Notes: generated by a model from the sequence alone, not told the origin. Counted from the first letter of the stretch, positions 43,730 through 52,939 are shown. The stretch is 64,000 bases of DNA from Candidatus Mediterraneibacter pullistercoris (GCA_019116885.1 DXAU01000019.1:1-64000), one strand, 5' to 3'. Translations and numbers: made by a program.

Positions 43730-44483
43730 TGCAGTGCACAGACATAGCGGTCTGAGCTGGAAAGAGGCTGATTATCCCGACCTGATGACTTTCACTGAGG
43801 AGGAGCCGGAAGAGGCAGTGGAACCGGAAGAGACAGAAGATCTGCTGGATGCTGCAAGGCTTGAAAGCGAGAGAATCTTCCAGGAGAATATCCAGAAAGC
43901 GGAGGAGATCCTGGCAAAAGCCAAAGAAGAAGCGGCCAGGATCAGGAAAGAAGCCTACGAAGAGGGATATGTGGACGGCATGCAGAAAGGCTGCACTGAC
44001 GGAGAAGAAAAGGCATACAAAGAGCATAAAGAAGAGATGGCGGAAGAATACCGGCAGCTCCAGCTGAGAGTTGAGGAGTACGTCCAGGAGATGCAGCACG
44101 CCAAAGAGCGGGTTATGGAAGAATACCTGGACGACCTGAAAGATATCGCCCTCGCCATAGGCGAGAAGATCATACAGACAAGCCTGAAGTCCAGCGGCGG
44201 CGTGGTAAAGAACATGATACTGGCAGCTATCTCCAAGCTCCAGAAGACAGCCTGGGCCAAGATCTATATTGCCGAGAATGAAGGTGCGGGAGCTATGGAT
44301 ATCCAGGGAGACCAGGAACTTCTGCGGGAACTTTCCAAGATCTCAGATAATGTGAAGATCATTGTGATGGAAGATGCGTCTCCCGGAAGCTGTATCATAG
44401 AACGCCCACAGGAAGTGATGGACATAAGCGTGAGCACGCAGATGGAGAACATCAAAGAAATACTCAACAATGCCCGGGTTTAG
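43713..44483 (+). CDS. fliH: Flagellar export stator protein FliH
   Basis: Regulator/stator of the FliI ATPase, 256 residues from the chosen start. A long charged coiled coil (about 45-140: repeated Glu/Lys/Ala, with EEGYVDGMQKGCTDGEEKA containing GxxxG-type spacing) precedes a globular C-terminal domain. ATG 43713 lies inside the end of fliG and has AAGGAGG 5 bases upstream; an upstream in-frame start at 43674 has none. Confidence 0.9.
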   Translation: MRSLSNAVHRHSGLSWKEADYPDLMTFTEEEPEEAVEPEETEDLLDAARLESERIFQENIQKAEEILAKAKEEAARIRKEAYEEGYVDGMQKGCTDGEEKAYKEHKEEMAEEYRQLQLRVEEYVQEMQHAKERVMEEYLDDLKDIALAIGEKIIQTSLKSSGGVVKNMILAAISKLQKTAWAKIYIAENEGAGAMDIQGDQELLRELSKISDNVKIIVMEDASPGSCIIERPQEVMDISVSTQMENIKEILNNARV

Positions 44484-44494
44484 GGGGATGCGAT

Positions 44495-45796
44495 ATGTTT
44501 AAAGAAATACCCAGGATGATAATGCAGGCAGAGACAATCAATCATATCGGACGCATTGAGAATATCACGGGTATGCTCATGGAAGCCTCTGGAGGCGGAG
44601 CGAATATCGGAGACATCGTCATGATATTCGACGAAGAGCAGAGGCGGCAGATCCAGGCGGAAGTCGTTGGTTTCAAAGAAGATAAAGTACAGCTTATGGC
44701 ATATGAGAACATGAATGGCATAGGCGCAAACAGTTTCGTCAGGAACACGAGGAAACGACTGAAGATCCCGGTGGGAGAGTTTTTGAGAGGCAGAATCATT
44801 GACGCGCTCGGACGTCCAATAGACGACCGGGGGAGCTTCACATCCCCCCGCTACTATTATGTAGAGAATCCGAAGATAAATCCTCTGACGCGACCGCGAA
44901 TCTCCGACCCTCTTGGATTTGGAGTCCGGGCGATTGACGGCCTTAATACGATCGGCAAAGGGCAGCGTATCGGGATATTCGCAGGAAGCGGTGTCGGCAA
45001 GAGTACGCTTATGGGAATGATCGCCAGGAACGTCAAGACGGACATCAACGTCATAGCTCTTGTCGGAGAGCGAGGGAGAGAAGTTCTCGAGTTCGTCGAG
45101 AAAGATCTAGGGCCCGAAGGCATGAAACGCTCCGTACTTGTGGTTGCGACTTCAGACCAGCCGGCGATGCTCCGAATGAAATGTCCTCTGGTAGCGACCA
45201 CCATTGCAGAGTATTTCAAAGATCAGGGCAAAGATGTCCTGCTCATGATGGATTCCCTGACACGTTTCGCGATGGCGCAGAGAGAGATTGGCCTTGCCAC
45301 AGGAGAGCCGCCTGTGGCGAGAGGATATACCCCATCCATATATGCAGAGTTCCCGAAGCTCCTGGAGAGGAGCGGTAATTTTGAAAAGGGATCGATCACA
45401 GGAGTGTATACAGTTCTCGTCGAAGGAGACGATACGAACGAACCTGTTGCAGATACGGTGAGAGGTATCCTGGACGGACATATCGTCTTGTCCAGAAAGC
45501 TGGCTAACGCCAACCATTTTCCGGCGATCGATGTAAATGCGAGCATCTCGCGACTTATGACAGAGATCGTCAGCAGCGAACACAGGGCGCTTGCCTCCGA
45601 GATGAGAGACATCCTGAGTCTCTATGACCAGAATGAAGATTTGATCTCTATCGGGGCATACAAGGCAGGAACCAATCCAAAACTTGATCATGCGATAGCG
45701 AAGATACAGCAGATCAATGATTTTCTGACACAGCAGATTGAAGAGCGGTATACGCTCGAAGAGACAGTGCGGATGATGAAGAAAATTCTCAAATAA
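44495..45796 (+). CDS. fliI: Flagellum-specific ATPase FliI
   Basis: Export ATPase, 433 residues, F1-beta-like. Walker A FAGSGVGKSTLMG (about residues 164-176), Walker B DVLLMMDSLTRFAMAQRE, and the GLATGEPPVARGY loop. Couples ATP hydrolysis and proton flow to substrate unfolding at the export gate. GGGGG precedes the ATG, 11 bases after fliH. Confidence 0.97.
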   Translation: MFKEIPRMIMQAETINHIGRIENITGMLMEASGGGANIGDIVMIFDEEQRRQIQAEVVGFKEDKVQLMAYENMNGIGANSFVRNTRKRLKIPVGEFLRGRIIDALGRPIDDRGSFTSPRYYYVENPKINPLTRPRISDPLGFGVRAIDGLNTIGKGQRIGIFAGSGVGKSTLMGMIARNVKTDINVIALVGERGREVLEFVEKDLGPEGMKRSVLVVATSDQPAMLRMKCPLVATTIAEYFKDQGKDVLLMMDSLTRFAMAQREIGLATGEPPVARGYTPSIYAEFPKLLERSGNFEKGSITGVYTVLVEGDDTNEPVADTVRGILDGHIVLSRKLANANHFPAIDVNASISRLMTEIVSSEHRALASEMRDILSLYDQNEDLISIGAYKAGTNPKLDHAIAKIQQINDFLTQQIEERYTLEETVRMMKKILK

Positions 45797-45819
45797 GCTG
45801 ATAACGGGAGGGACGTCAG

Positions 45820-46266
45820 ATGAAAAAATTTTCTTTTTCGCTGGAGAGGGTGCTCAACTATAAGGAACAGGTCGAACAGAATGTCCGGAACGAACATGCG
45901 CAGGCAGTACGCAAGGTAAGGGACAAAGAGCAGCAGATTGAGGAGCTGGAACATCAGTTTGACTCAGATAAGTGCGGACTGGAAGAAATGAAGGCCGGCA
46001 CAGTATCTGCCGCAAGGATGCAGGAATATTCCAGTTATCTGGAAGTTCTGATCCATAGGATAACAGCGGAAAAGGGAAATCTGAAGAAACTCAAAATAGA
46101 AGAAGAAGAGAAACGCAGCCGGGTGATCGAGGCGAAGAAAGAAGCCTCTTCCATTCAGATGCTCAAGGATAAGAAGAAAAGAGAGTATGATGCGGAAGTG
46201 GCGAAAGCCGAGGAAAAGGAGATCGAGGAATTCGTATCCAACCGGTCGCTGGCGGCGAAGAACTAG
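45820..46266 (+). CDS. fliJ: Flagellar export chaperone FliJ
   Basis: Coiled-coil protein of 148 residues, almost entirely helical and charged, beginning KKFSFSLERVLNYKEQVEQ, the FliJ N-terminal pattern. It bridges the FliI ring and the FlhA gate. Positioned directly after fliI with a good ribosome site (GGGAGGG). Confidence 0.92.
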   Translation: MKKFSFSLERVLNYKEQVEQNVRNEHAQAVRKVRDKEQQIEELEHQFDSDKCGLEEMKAGTVSAARMQEYSSYLEVLIHRITAEKGNLKKLKIEEEEKRSRVIEAKKEASSIQMLKDKKKREYDAEVAKAEEKEIEEFVSNRSLAAKN

Positions 46267-46299
46267 CATATCGGAGCACAGTGAAAGGAGGTGAGAACG

Positions 46300-47481
46300 A
46301 TGGAGATGACAGGACAGAATTTGATACTGACTGATATGGCAGGAGCAGCGAAAACCCCTCTGGGGGGCAAGACAGACAGTTCGTCAGGATCTGCTGAGGA
46401 CGGAGTATTCTCCGGTATACTCAAAGACCGGGCGGAAAACAGCATGTCAGGCGGAACTGACAAGGCGCAGACAGGAAAGCAGGATCTGACGCCACAGCAG
46501 GATGGAAGCGCCGCGGCGATGATATCTGCTCTGTGGACAGCGGTTCCGGGTATGAACCTGATTCAGGCAGCCGATCTGCAGACAGGACTTCCGGCAGGAC
46601 TTCCGGGGATTGCGGCCGCAGAGGGCAAAGAGATGCCCATTAGTTTAACAGGTCTGACAGGTGAGACAGGGCCCATGCAGGGACTGCCGGCAGACGTGCA
46701 GACGGCGGATCTTCCCGGCGGGGAAGGACAGCAGGTGATGACGGCGCCACAGACAGGTGCAGCAGCACAGCAGACGGAAAGCACAGGAATCCAGGCGGCG
46801 CCGGATATGTCAGGCGCGGGCACTCAGGGTGAAGCGCAGTCAGGCGGGATGAGCAGTCAGAAGCCTGGTGTTGCGGGCGAAACAGCATGGCAGACAGCCC
46901 GTGAAACGACAGCGGGATCTGAAATGCCGGATGTCACGGCAGGACAGATGGAAAATGCCTCCGGCAGCCTGGGCAATATAGTGCAGGCGGCGGTTCAGAA
47001 TACAGACGGAACGCAGCAGGCAGCGGCGGCAGCACAGACTCAGACCACACCGACAGTCTATGTTGCGGAAGACATGTCAGCACAGAGTATCAGAGAGCTG
47101 GGTGAATTGGCAGAACAGGCGATACAGTCCTCGCCAAAAGAACTGGAAGTGCAGTTGGAACCCGTGGATCTCGGGAAGATCATTATCCGGGCAGAGTATG
47201 AAGACGGCAAGGCGTTAGTTTCTATCACCTGTACGACAGAGAAAGCGCTTGAGGCGCTCAGCCGCCATGCAGGCGACATCGGAGCGATCTTAAAAGAGCG
47301 CACAGGCGAACCTACACAGGTAGTCGTGGACAACAGCCCGGAGGCACATGTGGACCAGGATGGCCGAAACGGAGATACTTCCGGCAGAGAGCAGCAGGAA
47401 CAGCAAGGTCAGTCAAAAAGAGACAGCAGCCAGACCCGGAGGACAGATTTCCTGGAACAGATCAGACTTGGCCTCATATAG
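46300..47481 (+). CDS. fliK: Flagellar hook-length control protein FliK
   Basis: Secreted molecular ruler, 393 residues. The N-terminal 260 residues are low-complexity, rich in Gln, Ala, Gly, Thr and Met, as expected for the extended ruler part. The C-terminal Flg_hook domain (about 265-345) has LEVQLEPVDLGKIIIRAEY and switches export specificity by acting on FlhB. A polar tail follows. Start chosen at ATG 46300, 8 bases after AGGAGG; an in-frame GTG at 46291 overlaps that site. Confidence 0.9.
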   Translation: MEMTGQNLILTDMAGAAKTPLGGKTDSSSGSAEDGVFSGILKDRAENSMSGGTDKAQTGKQDLTPQQDGSAAAMISALWTAVPGMNLIQAADLQTGLPAGLPGIAAAEGKEMPISLTGLTGETGPMQGLPADVQTADLPGGEGQQVMTAPQTGAAAQQTESTGIQAAPDMSGAGTQGEAQSGGMSSQKPGVAGETAWQTARETTAGSEMPDVTAGQMENASGSLGNIVQAAVQNTDGTQQAAAAAQTQTTPTVYVAEDMSAQSIRELGELAEQAIQSSPKELEVQLEPVDLGKIIIRAEYEDGKALVSITCTTEKALEALSRHAGDIGAILKERTGEPTQVVVDNSPEAHVDQDGRNGDTSGREQQEQQGQSKRDSSQTRRTDFLEQIRLGLI

Positions 47482-47515
47482 CACGCAGAGCAAATGATAA
47501 GGAGGATATGAAACA

Positions 47516-48100
47516 ATGCCAGATCTTGCAGCATTATCATCACTTGGGACAGCCTACACACAGCAGAATTTCAATAATACGACAAATTCCACGTCAGGTA
47601 CATCGAGAACCGGCGAGACGTCTGAAACAACCACAACGCAGACAACAACAGGGACAGGATCCAATCTCTCGCTCGACATGACAGACTTCTACACGCTTCT
47701 GGCGACTCAGCTTCAGTATCAGGACGCAGATAACCCGATGGATACTTCAGAAATGATGAGCCAGCTTGTTCAGAACCAGATGTCTCAGAGCATCCTGCAG
47801 ATGACGACGGCGATCTCTGATCTGACCACAGTAAATCTTTTCAGCTACGCATCAGGCATGATGGGGAAAGAAGTGACGGTCGCTGAAGTTGACGATAAGG
47901 GAAATTACACAGGAGAATCACTGACAGGAGTCGTAACGGGCGTATCGCTTGGCAGCATGCCGACGATTGTCATCGACGGGAAAGAGTACAGTCTTGCACA
48001 GATCATGGGAGTAGGAGATGTGCCGGAACCAGAAGAAAATCCGGATGACGGAGAAGGATCAGACAACGGAGATACAGGAGAGAATACAGCCTCTGTATAG
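47516..48100 (+). CDS. flgD: Hook assembly cap protein FlgD
   Basis: Hook scaffold protein, 194 residues. A Ser/Thr-rich N-terminal stretch (about 20-50) is followed by the conserved DFYTLLATQLQYQDADNPMD and a QNQMSQSILQM segment. The usual C-terminal beta domain is short. An acidic tail (EPEENPDDGEGSDNGD) ends the protein. Typical AAGGAGG before the ATG. Confidence 0.94.
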   Translation: MPDLAALSSLGTAYTQQNFNNTTNSTSGTSRTGETSETTTTQTTTGTGSNLSLDMTDFYTLLATQLQYQDADNPMDTSEMMSQLVQNQMSQSILQMTTAISDLTTVNLFSYASGMMGKEVTVAEVDDKGNYTGESLTGVVTGVSLGSMPTIVIDGKEYSLAQIMGVGDVPEPEENPDDGEGSDNGDTGENTASV

Positions 48101-48129
48101 CCGCAGCAGAAAAAGAGGTGATACGAAAG

Positions 48130-48519
48130 ATGGCGCACATAGGAGACGTGACGTCCTCGCAAATACTCAATATCCAGCATACGGCAGGGACAGCACAGGC
48201 AGCGCAGACAGCACAGGCATCAAAGTCCGAATTTGCAGAGAAACTGCGCCAGCAGACAATGGCGCCGCAGGTACAGTTTTCAAGACACGCATCTATGCGG
48301 ATGGAGCAAAGAGGAGTCAGTCTGACAGGCGAGAACCTGGAAGAACTCTCTCTGGCAGTGGAGCGGGCCAGGATGAAAGGCTCACGGGAAACTGTCGTGA
48401 TAGGAAAACAGGGGGCGTTTATTGTAAATGTTTCAAACAACGTAGTTGTGACAACGCTCACGGAACAGGAAATGAAACAGAACATTTTTACTAACATCGA
48501 CAGCGCTGTATTTATGTAG
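48130..48519 (+). CDS. Flagellar operon protein (Flg_new/TIGR02530 type)
   Basis: Protein of 129 residues belonging to the small uncharacterised family found between flgD and flgE in Firmicutes. The conserved core is FSRHASMRMEQRGVSLTGEN, with IGKQGAFIVNVSNNVVVT further on. Its function is not established; a role in hook assembly is inferred from position. ATG 48130 is preferred; a GTG at 48118 is in frame, but the AAAGAGG site sits almost on it. Confidence 0.85.
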   Translation: MAHIGDVTSSQILNIQHTAGTAQAAQTAQASKSEFAEKLRQQTMAPQVQFSRHASMRMEQRGVSLTGENLEELSLAVERARMKGSRETVVIGKQGAFIVNVSNNVVVTTLTEQEMKQNIFTNIDSAVFM

Positions 48520-48542
48520 GCCGGACCTATCAAGGGGGCTTA

Positions 48543-48569
48543 CCCGTTCTGTGCGACTGACAGGACGGG
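48543..48569 (+). other. Intercistronic hairpin before flgE
   Basis: CCCGTTCTGT (48543-48552) pairs with ACAGGACGGG (48560-48569), 10 bp with one G-U pair and a 7-base loop. There is no U-run, so it is probably an RNA processing or stability element and not a terminator. Confidence 0.55.
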
Positions 48570-48603
48570 CGGCGCGTAAGACAGAAGAAAGGAAGAATGA
48601 AAA

Positions 48604-49527
48604 ATGATAAGGTCAATGCAGTCGGCGATCGCCGGATTAAAAGCACATCAGACAAAAATGGACGTTGTAGGCAATAACATCGCGAACGTAAACACATGGG
48701 GCTTCAAGAGTAAAAGCGCGAACTTTGCAGACGCGATGTATCAGAACTTCCTCACTGGAACAGGAGGAAATGCGACCGCCGGAAACCTTGGTGGTGTGAA
48801 CACATCACAGATCGGATATGGTTCTAATCTGAATTCAATTATTGCGAACACAACGACTGGGACACAGTCCTACACAGGACGCCCGGGAGACTGTATGATC
48901 AACGGACCGGCGTACTTTATTGTGGGAAGCTTTGCCCAGGAAGTTGATCCGGCCGGTTTCGATGCAAGCGGACTGAGCCTTTCCCGCGTAGGAATCTTCG
49001 GCGTCGATAACAATGGATATCTTGTTGATGATAAAGGTAACTACGTATATGGATATATTACCGGAACCGGAGATGGAAACGGCAACATTACCGTTGATAC
49101 GAACGCTCCTCTGAGACCGATCAATATCAGAGTGGGAATTGCAGACAACCCTGCAGGCGGCCAGGATCAGAACCTTACATTCTCATCCATGACGATCGCA
49201 ACAGACGGCACAGTGTCGATCGTCGATGAGGACAGTGTTCCCCACATAATTGGTAAGATCGCGGTCGCTACGGTTGAGAACCCGGCCGGTCTGGAGCAGA
49301 ACGGCGGATTCCTCTATGCCATTGGGGATAATGCCGGAGAGATTACTGTTGGCGGCACAACTGCTGCAACAGGAGACATCATAAGCAACTACCTGGAGAT
49401 GTCCAACGTGGATCTGGCGACAGAGATGTCCAACATGATCACGACTCAGAGAGGATATCAGGCGAACACGAAGATGATAACGGTATCTGATGAGATGCTT
49501 GAGACTCTCGTAAACATGAAACGTTAG
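48604..49527 (+). CDS. flgE: Flagellar hook protein FlgE
   Basis: Hook subunit, 307 residues. The N-terminal axial motif is SAIAGLKAHQTKMDVVGNNI, followed by NTWGFKSKSANFAD. The C-terminal axial helix is DLATEMSNMITTQRGYQANTK. At 307 residues it is short for FlgE (often 400 or more), meaning small outer domains. Its place after flgD and before flbD fixes the assignment over FlgF/FlgG. AAAGGAAG precedes the ATG. RNA hairpins flank the gene on both sides. Confidence 0.9.
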   Translation: MIRSMQSAIAGLKAHQTKMDVVGNNIANVNTWGFKSKSANFADAMYQNFLTGTGGNATAGNLGGVNTSQIGYGSNLNSIIANTTTGTQSYTGRPGDCMINGPAYFIVGSFAQEVDPAGFDASGLSLSRVGIFGVDNNGYLVDDKGNYVYGYITGTGDGNGNITVDTNAPLRPINIRVGIADNPAGGQDQNLTFSSMTIATDGTVSIVDEDSVPHIIGKIAVATVENPAGLEQNGGFLYAIGDNAGEITVGGTTAATGDIISNYLEMSNVDLATEMSNMITTQRGYQANTKMITVSDEMLETLVNMKR

Positions 49528-49540
49528 TATTGAATGAGCG

Positions 49541-49570
49541 CCGGGGAAAGTTCTTCTCTGCTTTCCCCGG
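49541..49570 (+). other. Intercistronic hairpin after flgE
   Basis: CCGGGGAAAG (49541-49550) pairs perfectly with CTTTCCCCGG (49561-49570) around a 10-base loop. It is followed by AGATATAAG, not a U-run. It lies 14 bases after the flgE stop and could protect the flgE mRNA 3' end or lower expression of the genes after it. Confidence 0.7.
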
Positions 49571-49592
49571 AGATATAAGAGGTGAACGGCAT

Positions 49593-49793
49593 ATGGTTGA
49601 ATTTACAAGACTTAACGGAAATGTTGTACTGATCAATCCTTTCCAGATAGAATATGTGGAATTGATTCCGGAGTCCAAGATCATTATGATGAACGGACAC
49701 TTTCATATCGTAAGTGAGAAGAAAGAAGAAATCGTAGAGAAGATTACGCAGTACAGGAGGGATATCTGCCGGTGGGCAGATACGGAGGTATAG
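49593..49793 (+). CDS. flbD: FlbD-family flagellar protein
   Basis: Small protein of 66 residues starting MVEFTRLNGNVVLINPFQIEY, the FlbD (SwrD) pattern. In Bacillus the equivalent protein increases motor torque through MotA/MotB. Start chosen at ATG 49593, 6 bases after AAGAGGTGA; the upstream frame back to 49530 runs through the hairpin. Ends 2 bases before motA. Confidence 0.9.
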   Translation: MVEFTRLNGNVVLINPFQIEYVELIPESKIIMMNGHFHIVSEKKEEIVEKITQYRRDICRWADTEV

Positions 49794-49795
49794 AG

Positions 49796-50638
49796 ATGGA
49801 TATTACGAGTGCTTTGGGGATTGTCGCAGGATTTATATTTATCATATATGGAATTATAGGCAGCGGTTCTCTTATGAACTTCTGGGATATTCCCAGCCTT
49901 TGGATTACGGTTGGAGGTACTATAGGTTCGATCGTTGCCAGCTTTCCGTTCAGGATCCTGAAAAATGTGGGCAGCCATATGAGGATTATCTTCAGCTCCA
50001 AACGCTATCAGGCGGAGCCGCTGCTTGATATTTTTGCGGACTTTGCGCAGGTTGCTAGAAAAGACGGCCTTCTGGCATTGGAATCCAGAGTCGGAGAACT
50101 GGACGATCCCTTTCTGAAAAAGAGTATCATGTATGTAGTGGATGCCATGGATCCGGAGAAGATACGCTCGACGCTGGAGCAGGATATTGAGAATACATCC
50201 CAGAGACACGCCGAGTCGATCGAGATCTATGTCAGAGGTTCCGCTTATGCTCCGGCATTCGGTATGATCGGAACACTGATCGGACTGATTAACCTGCTCA
50301 AAGACATGAATCTTTCCGCAGGAGCTTCGGAGAGCCTGGGAGCAAACATGTCGGTTGCTCTTGTTACGACGTTCTACGGCTGTGTGCTTGCGAATGTTAT
50401 CTTCCATCCGATCAGCTCCAAGCTGACGATCCGGGATGATGAGGAGCGGGTCTACAAAGAGATTATCGTAGAGGGCGTCCTCGGACTGCAGGAGGGTGAC
50501 AACCCCAAAGTGCTCAAAGAACGGCTTGCCTCTGCCCTGGCACAAAAGAGGCAGCAGATACTTCTTGGTGATGACGATGGAAACAGCGGCAGAAAGAGAG
50601 CGAGAGGAAGAGGAAGAAACAGAGGTGGAAGACGATGA
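49796..50638 (+). CDS. motA: Motor stator protein MotA
   Basis: Proton-channel stator subunit, 280 residues. Four transmembrane helices, with the first pair at about 5-50 and the second pair in the stretch APAFGMIGTLIGLINLL and LVTTFYGCVLANVIF. A large cytoplasmic loop lies between. The C-terminal 20 residues are unusually basic (GRKRARGRGRNRGGRR). GGAGG is 7 bases before the ATG. It overlaps motB by 4 bases (ATGA). With MotB it forms the stator that drives rotation. Confidence 0.95.
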   Translation: MDITSALGIVAGFIFIIYGIIGSGSLMNFWDIPSLWITVGGTIGSIVASFPFRILKNVGSHMRIIFSSKRYQAEPLLDIFADFAQVARKDGLLALESRVGELDDPFLKKSIMYVVDAMDPEKIRSTLEQDIENTSQRHAESIEIYVRGSAYAPAFGMIGTLIGLINLLKDMNLSAGASESLGANMSVALVTTFYGCVLANVIFHPISSKLTIRDDEERVYKEIIVEGVLGLQEGDNPKVLKERLASALAQKRQQILLGDDDGNSGRKRARGRGRNRGGRR

Positions 50639-51465
50639 AAAAAGGGAGAAAGGGAGCAGAAGGCGGCTCCTGGATGGACACATACGGCGATATGGTGACT
50701 CTCCTTCTCTGCTTCTTCGTCCTTCTGTATGCAATCTCCTCTGTCGATCAAAATAAATGGGAGAACATGGTAGCAAGTATGAATCCTGAAGCGGCAGAGC
50801 AGCTTCAGGAGATGCGGGCGGATGAAGCTGCCCAGGCGGCTGCTTCAGACAACGCCATGGAGGTCATATATCAGAATCTTACAAGTGAATTTGAGAGCAT
50901 GGGGCTGGATGCGAATGTGGATATTGTAAGAGGAGATGGATATAACTTCATCTCTTTCAGTGACGAGATCTTCTTTGCCGGGGACAGCTACGCACTCCTG
51001 GAAAACGGAGAGACAGTTCTGGATGCTTTTGCCCGCGCCATCGAACCGGCCGCGGATGAGATACATGAGATCCAGTTCCTTGGACATACGGCAAAAGTTC
51101 CTGAACGAAGTACGACAACCGAAGACCGTATGCTCTCGTCAGCGCGCGCGGCTCAGGTAACCGCATATATCCAGAGAAAGAATCTGGTCGATCCGGGACG
51201 CATGGTAAGTCTAGGTTTCGGCTGCTACCGGCCTGTAGCTGCCGGCAACACGGAGGAAAGCTGGAGCAGGAACCGGCGTGTGGAAATACTTATCACCAGT
51301 GATGACGCGGTAATGAGAAGTCTGACAGAATATTATGCCGAAGTATACGGCGAGGAAGTCGCCGCCATGCAGCCGGATACAGATACACGGACGGATACGC
51401 AGACCGATACACAGGCAGAAACACAGACAGAAACACCGGCATCCGGGGGCGAGGGGGAGGATTAA
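50635..51465 (+). CDS. motB: Motor stator protein MotB
   Basis: Stator anchor, 276 residues. A short basic N terminus precedes one transmembrane helix with the proton-carrying Asp19 in WMDTYGDMVTLLLCFFVLL. The external OmpA-like peptidoglycan-binding domain (about 130-225) contains FLGHTAK, SSARAAQVTAYI and SRNRRVEILI. The C terminus is a Thr/Asp/Gln repeat (TDTRTDTQTDTQAETQTE). The stop is immediately followed by the fliM ATG. No fliL follows, although it often does. Confidence 0.94.
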   Translation: MKKGRKGAEGGSWMDTYGDMVTLLLCFFVLLYAISSVDQNKWENMVASMNPEAAEQLQEMRADEAAQAAASDNAMEVIYQNLTSEFESMGLDANVDIVRGDGYNFISFSDEIFFAGDSYALLENGETVLDAFARAIEPAADEIHEIQFLGHTAKVPERSTTTEDRMLSSARAAQVTAYIQRKNLVDPGRMVSLGFGCYRPVAAGNTEESWSRNRRVEILITSDDAVMRSLTEYYAEVYGEEVAAMQPDTDTRTDTQTDTQAETQTETPASGGEGED

Positions 51466-52515
51466 ATGGCAGAAGTATTGTCGCAAAGCCAGATAGACGC
51501 TTTGATGAAAGAAATGCGAAGCGGCAGTAAAAATAAAGATGAAAAACCAAAAGCGGAAGAAAAAAAGTACCGCAAGTATGATTTTTACAGCCCGAAGAAA
51601 ATTACAAAAGACAAGATTAAGCTGCTGAAAGGAATCTATGACAATTATTCCAGAATAGCTTCCTCGCGCCTGAACGGCATCCTCCGGATCAACTGTGATC
51701 TGGAGGTGCTGGCAGTGGAAGAGCAGAGATTCTACGAGTTCAGCAATGCTTTGAGTGATAATGACGTATTTATCACTCAGACGCTGGATCTTCCGGGAAG
51801 GAGTAAGAAACCGCCGATACTTATGCATATCAACCAGGCGCCTATGCTCAGCATGATAGACAGGCTCCTGGGCGGAGACGGATCCGATCTGGAAGGCGTG
51901 GACAGCAATTACAGCTATACAGACATAGAGATTGAGCTGTACCGGAAGATTATGGGATATTTTCTTGAGTTTACGCTGGATGCATGGGCGAATTATATCC
52001 GGTTAAAATCGGATTCGATCATATTGGAGGAGAATCCCAGTCTTTTCCAGGAGATCGGGTTGGATGAGACGATAGCGATCGTCATATTGAACATCGTAAC
52101 GGGAACTTCTGAAGGAAAGATAACCATATGTATCCCTCAGGTACTTCTTACAGAGATGTTCAGTATCATCGACTCCCAAAAGCACGGTCGTGATACGGAT
52201 GAACCTGAGGCAAGGGACAGCAGGAATGTGATCCTTTCCAAGATAAAAGAATCCACTCTGACGATGAAAGCAAATATGGGAAGAGTGGAAGTGTCTATGA
52301 GAGATATTCACGATCTGAGAGTCGGAGATATTATCGACCTCGAGAAGCCAAAGGACTCGGAGGTATATCTGGATATCGGGGACGCGCCGTGGCTGAAAGG
52401 GCGGCTTGGTTCATACAAAAAGAATTCCGCTGTACTTATAAGCGGCCGGCCGGACGCAGATACCGGAGCCGGAGAAGAAAATGCATCAGAAAAGCAGGCA
52501 GTACCGGCAGAGTAA
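51466..52515 (+). CDS. fliM: Flagellar motor switch protein FliM
   Basis: C-ring switch protein, 349 residues. The N-terminal peptide VLSQSQIDALMKEM is the CheY-P binding segment. The middle CheC-like domain and C-terminal FliN-like (SpoA) domain follow, the latter with MRDIHDLRVGDIIDLEKP. GGGGGAGG lies within the end of motB, so translation is coupled. Confidence 0.96.
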   Translation: MAEVLSQSQIDALMKEMRSGSKNKDEKPKAEEKKYRKYDFYSPKKITKDKIKLLKGIYDNYSRIASSRLNGILRINCDLEVLAVEEQRFYEFSNALSDNDVFITQTLDLPGRSKKPPILMHINQAPMLSMIDRLLGGDGSDLEGVDSNYSYTDIEIELYRKIMGYFLEFTLDAWANYIRLKSDSIILEENPSLFQEIGLDETIAIVILNIVTGTSEGKITICIPQVLLTEMFSIIDSQKHGRDTDEPEARDSRNVILSKIKESTLTMKANMGRVEVSMRDIHDLRVGDIIDLEKPKDSEVYLDIGDAPWLKGRLGSYKKNSAVLISGRPDADTGAGEENASEKQAVPAE

Positions 52516-52560
52516 TTCTGTCGTGTCAATAAAACCATCAAGAAAGAGAGAGGAAAGAAC

Positions 52561-52920
52561 ATGGCAAAGATATTAATAGTAGATGACGCGGCATTTATGA
52601 GGATGATGATAAAGGACGCTCTGGCGAAAGGTCAGTATGACGACGTGGTAGAAGCTGAGGACGGTGCGGATGCAGTGGAGAAATATAAAGATCTCCACCC
52701 GGATCTTGTGATCATGGATATCACGATGCCGAACATGGACGGGCTCGAAGCTCTTAAAACGATCCGGGGCGAGGATCCGGAGGCTAAAGTTATTATGTGC
52801 TCGGCGATGGGACAGGAGAGTATGGTTATTGACGCGATTAAGTCAGGTGCAAAAGACTTTATCGTAAAGCCGTTCAAACCGGACAGAATCCTGAGCACTG
52901 TATCAAATATCATCGGATAA
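52561..52920 (+). CDS. cheY: Chemotaxis response regulator CheY
   Basis: Single receiver domain, 119 residues. Acidic pocket VDD (8-9), phospho-acceptor Asp53 in VIMDITMPNMDG, Ser/Thr switch residue in CSAMGQ, and Lys in FIVKPFKP. Phosphorylated by CheA and binds FliM and FliY. Placed within the switch-gene part of the flagellar operon, between fliM and flgC. Confidence 0.96.
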   Translation: MAKILIVDDAAFMRMMIKDALAKGQYDDVVEAEDGADAVEKYKDLHPDLVIMDITMPNMDGLEALKTIRGEDPEAKVIMCSAMGQESMVIDAIKSGAKDFIVKPFKPDRILSTVSNIIG

Positions 52921-52939
52921 GAGGAAGGGAGAGAGAGGT

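Noticed and set aside
49703-50776. 357-residue open frame antisense to motA/motB
   Set aside because: It covers two well-identified stator genes, and the translation looks random.
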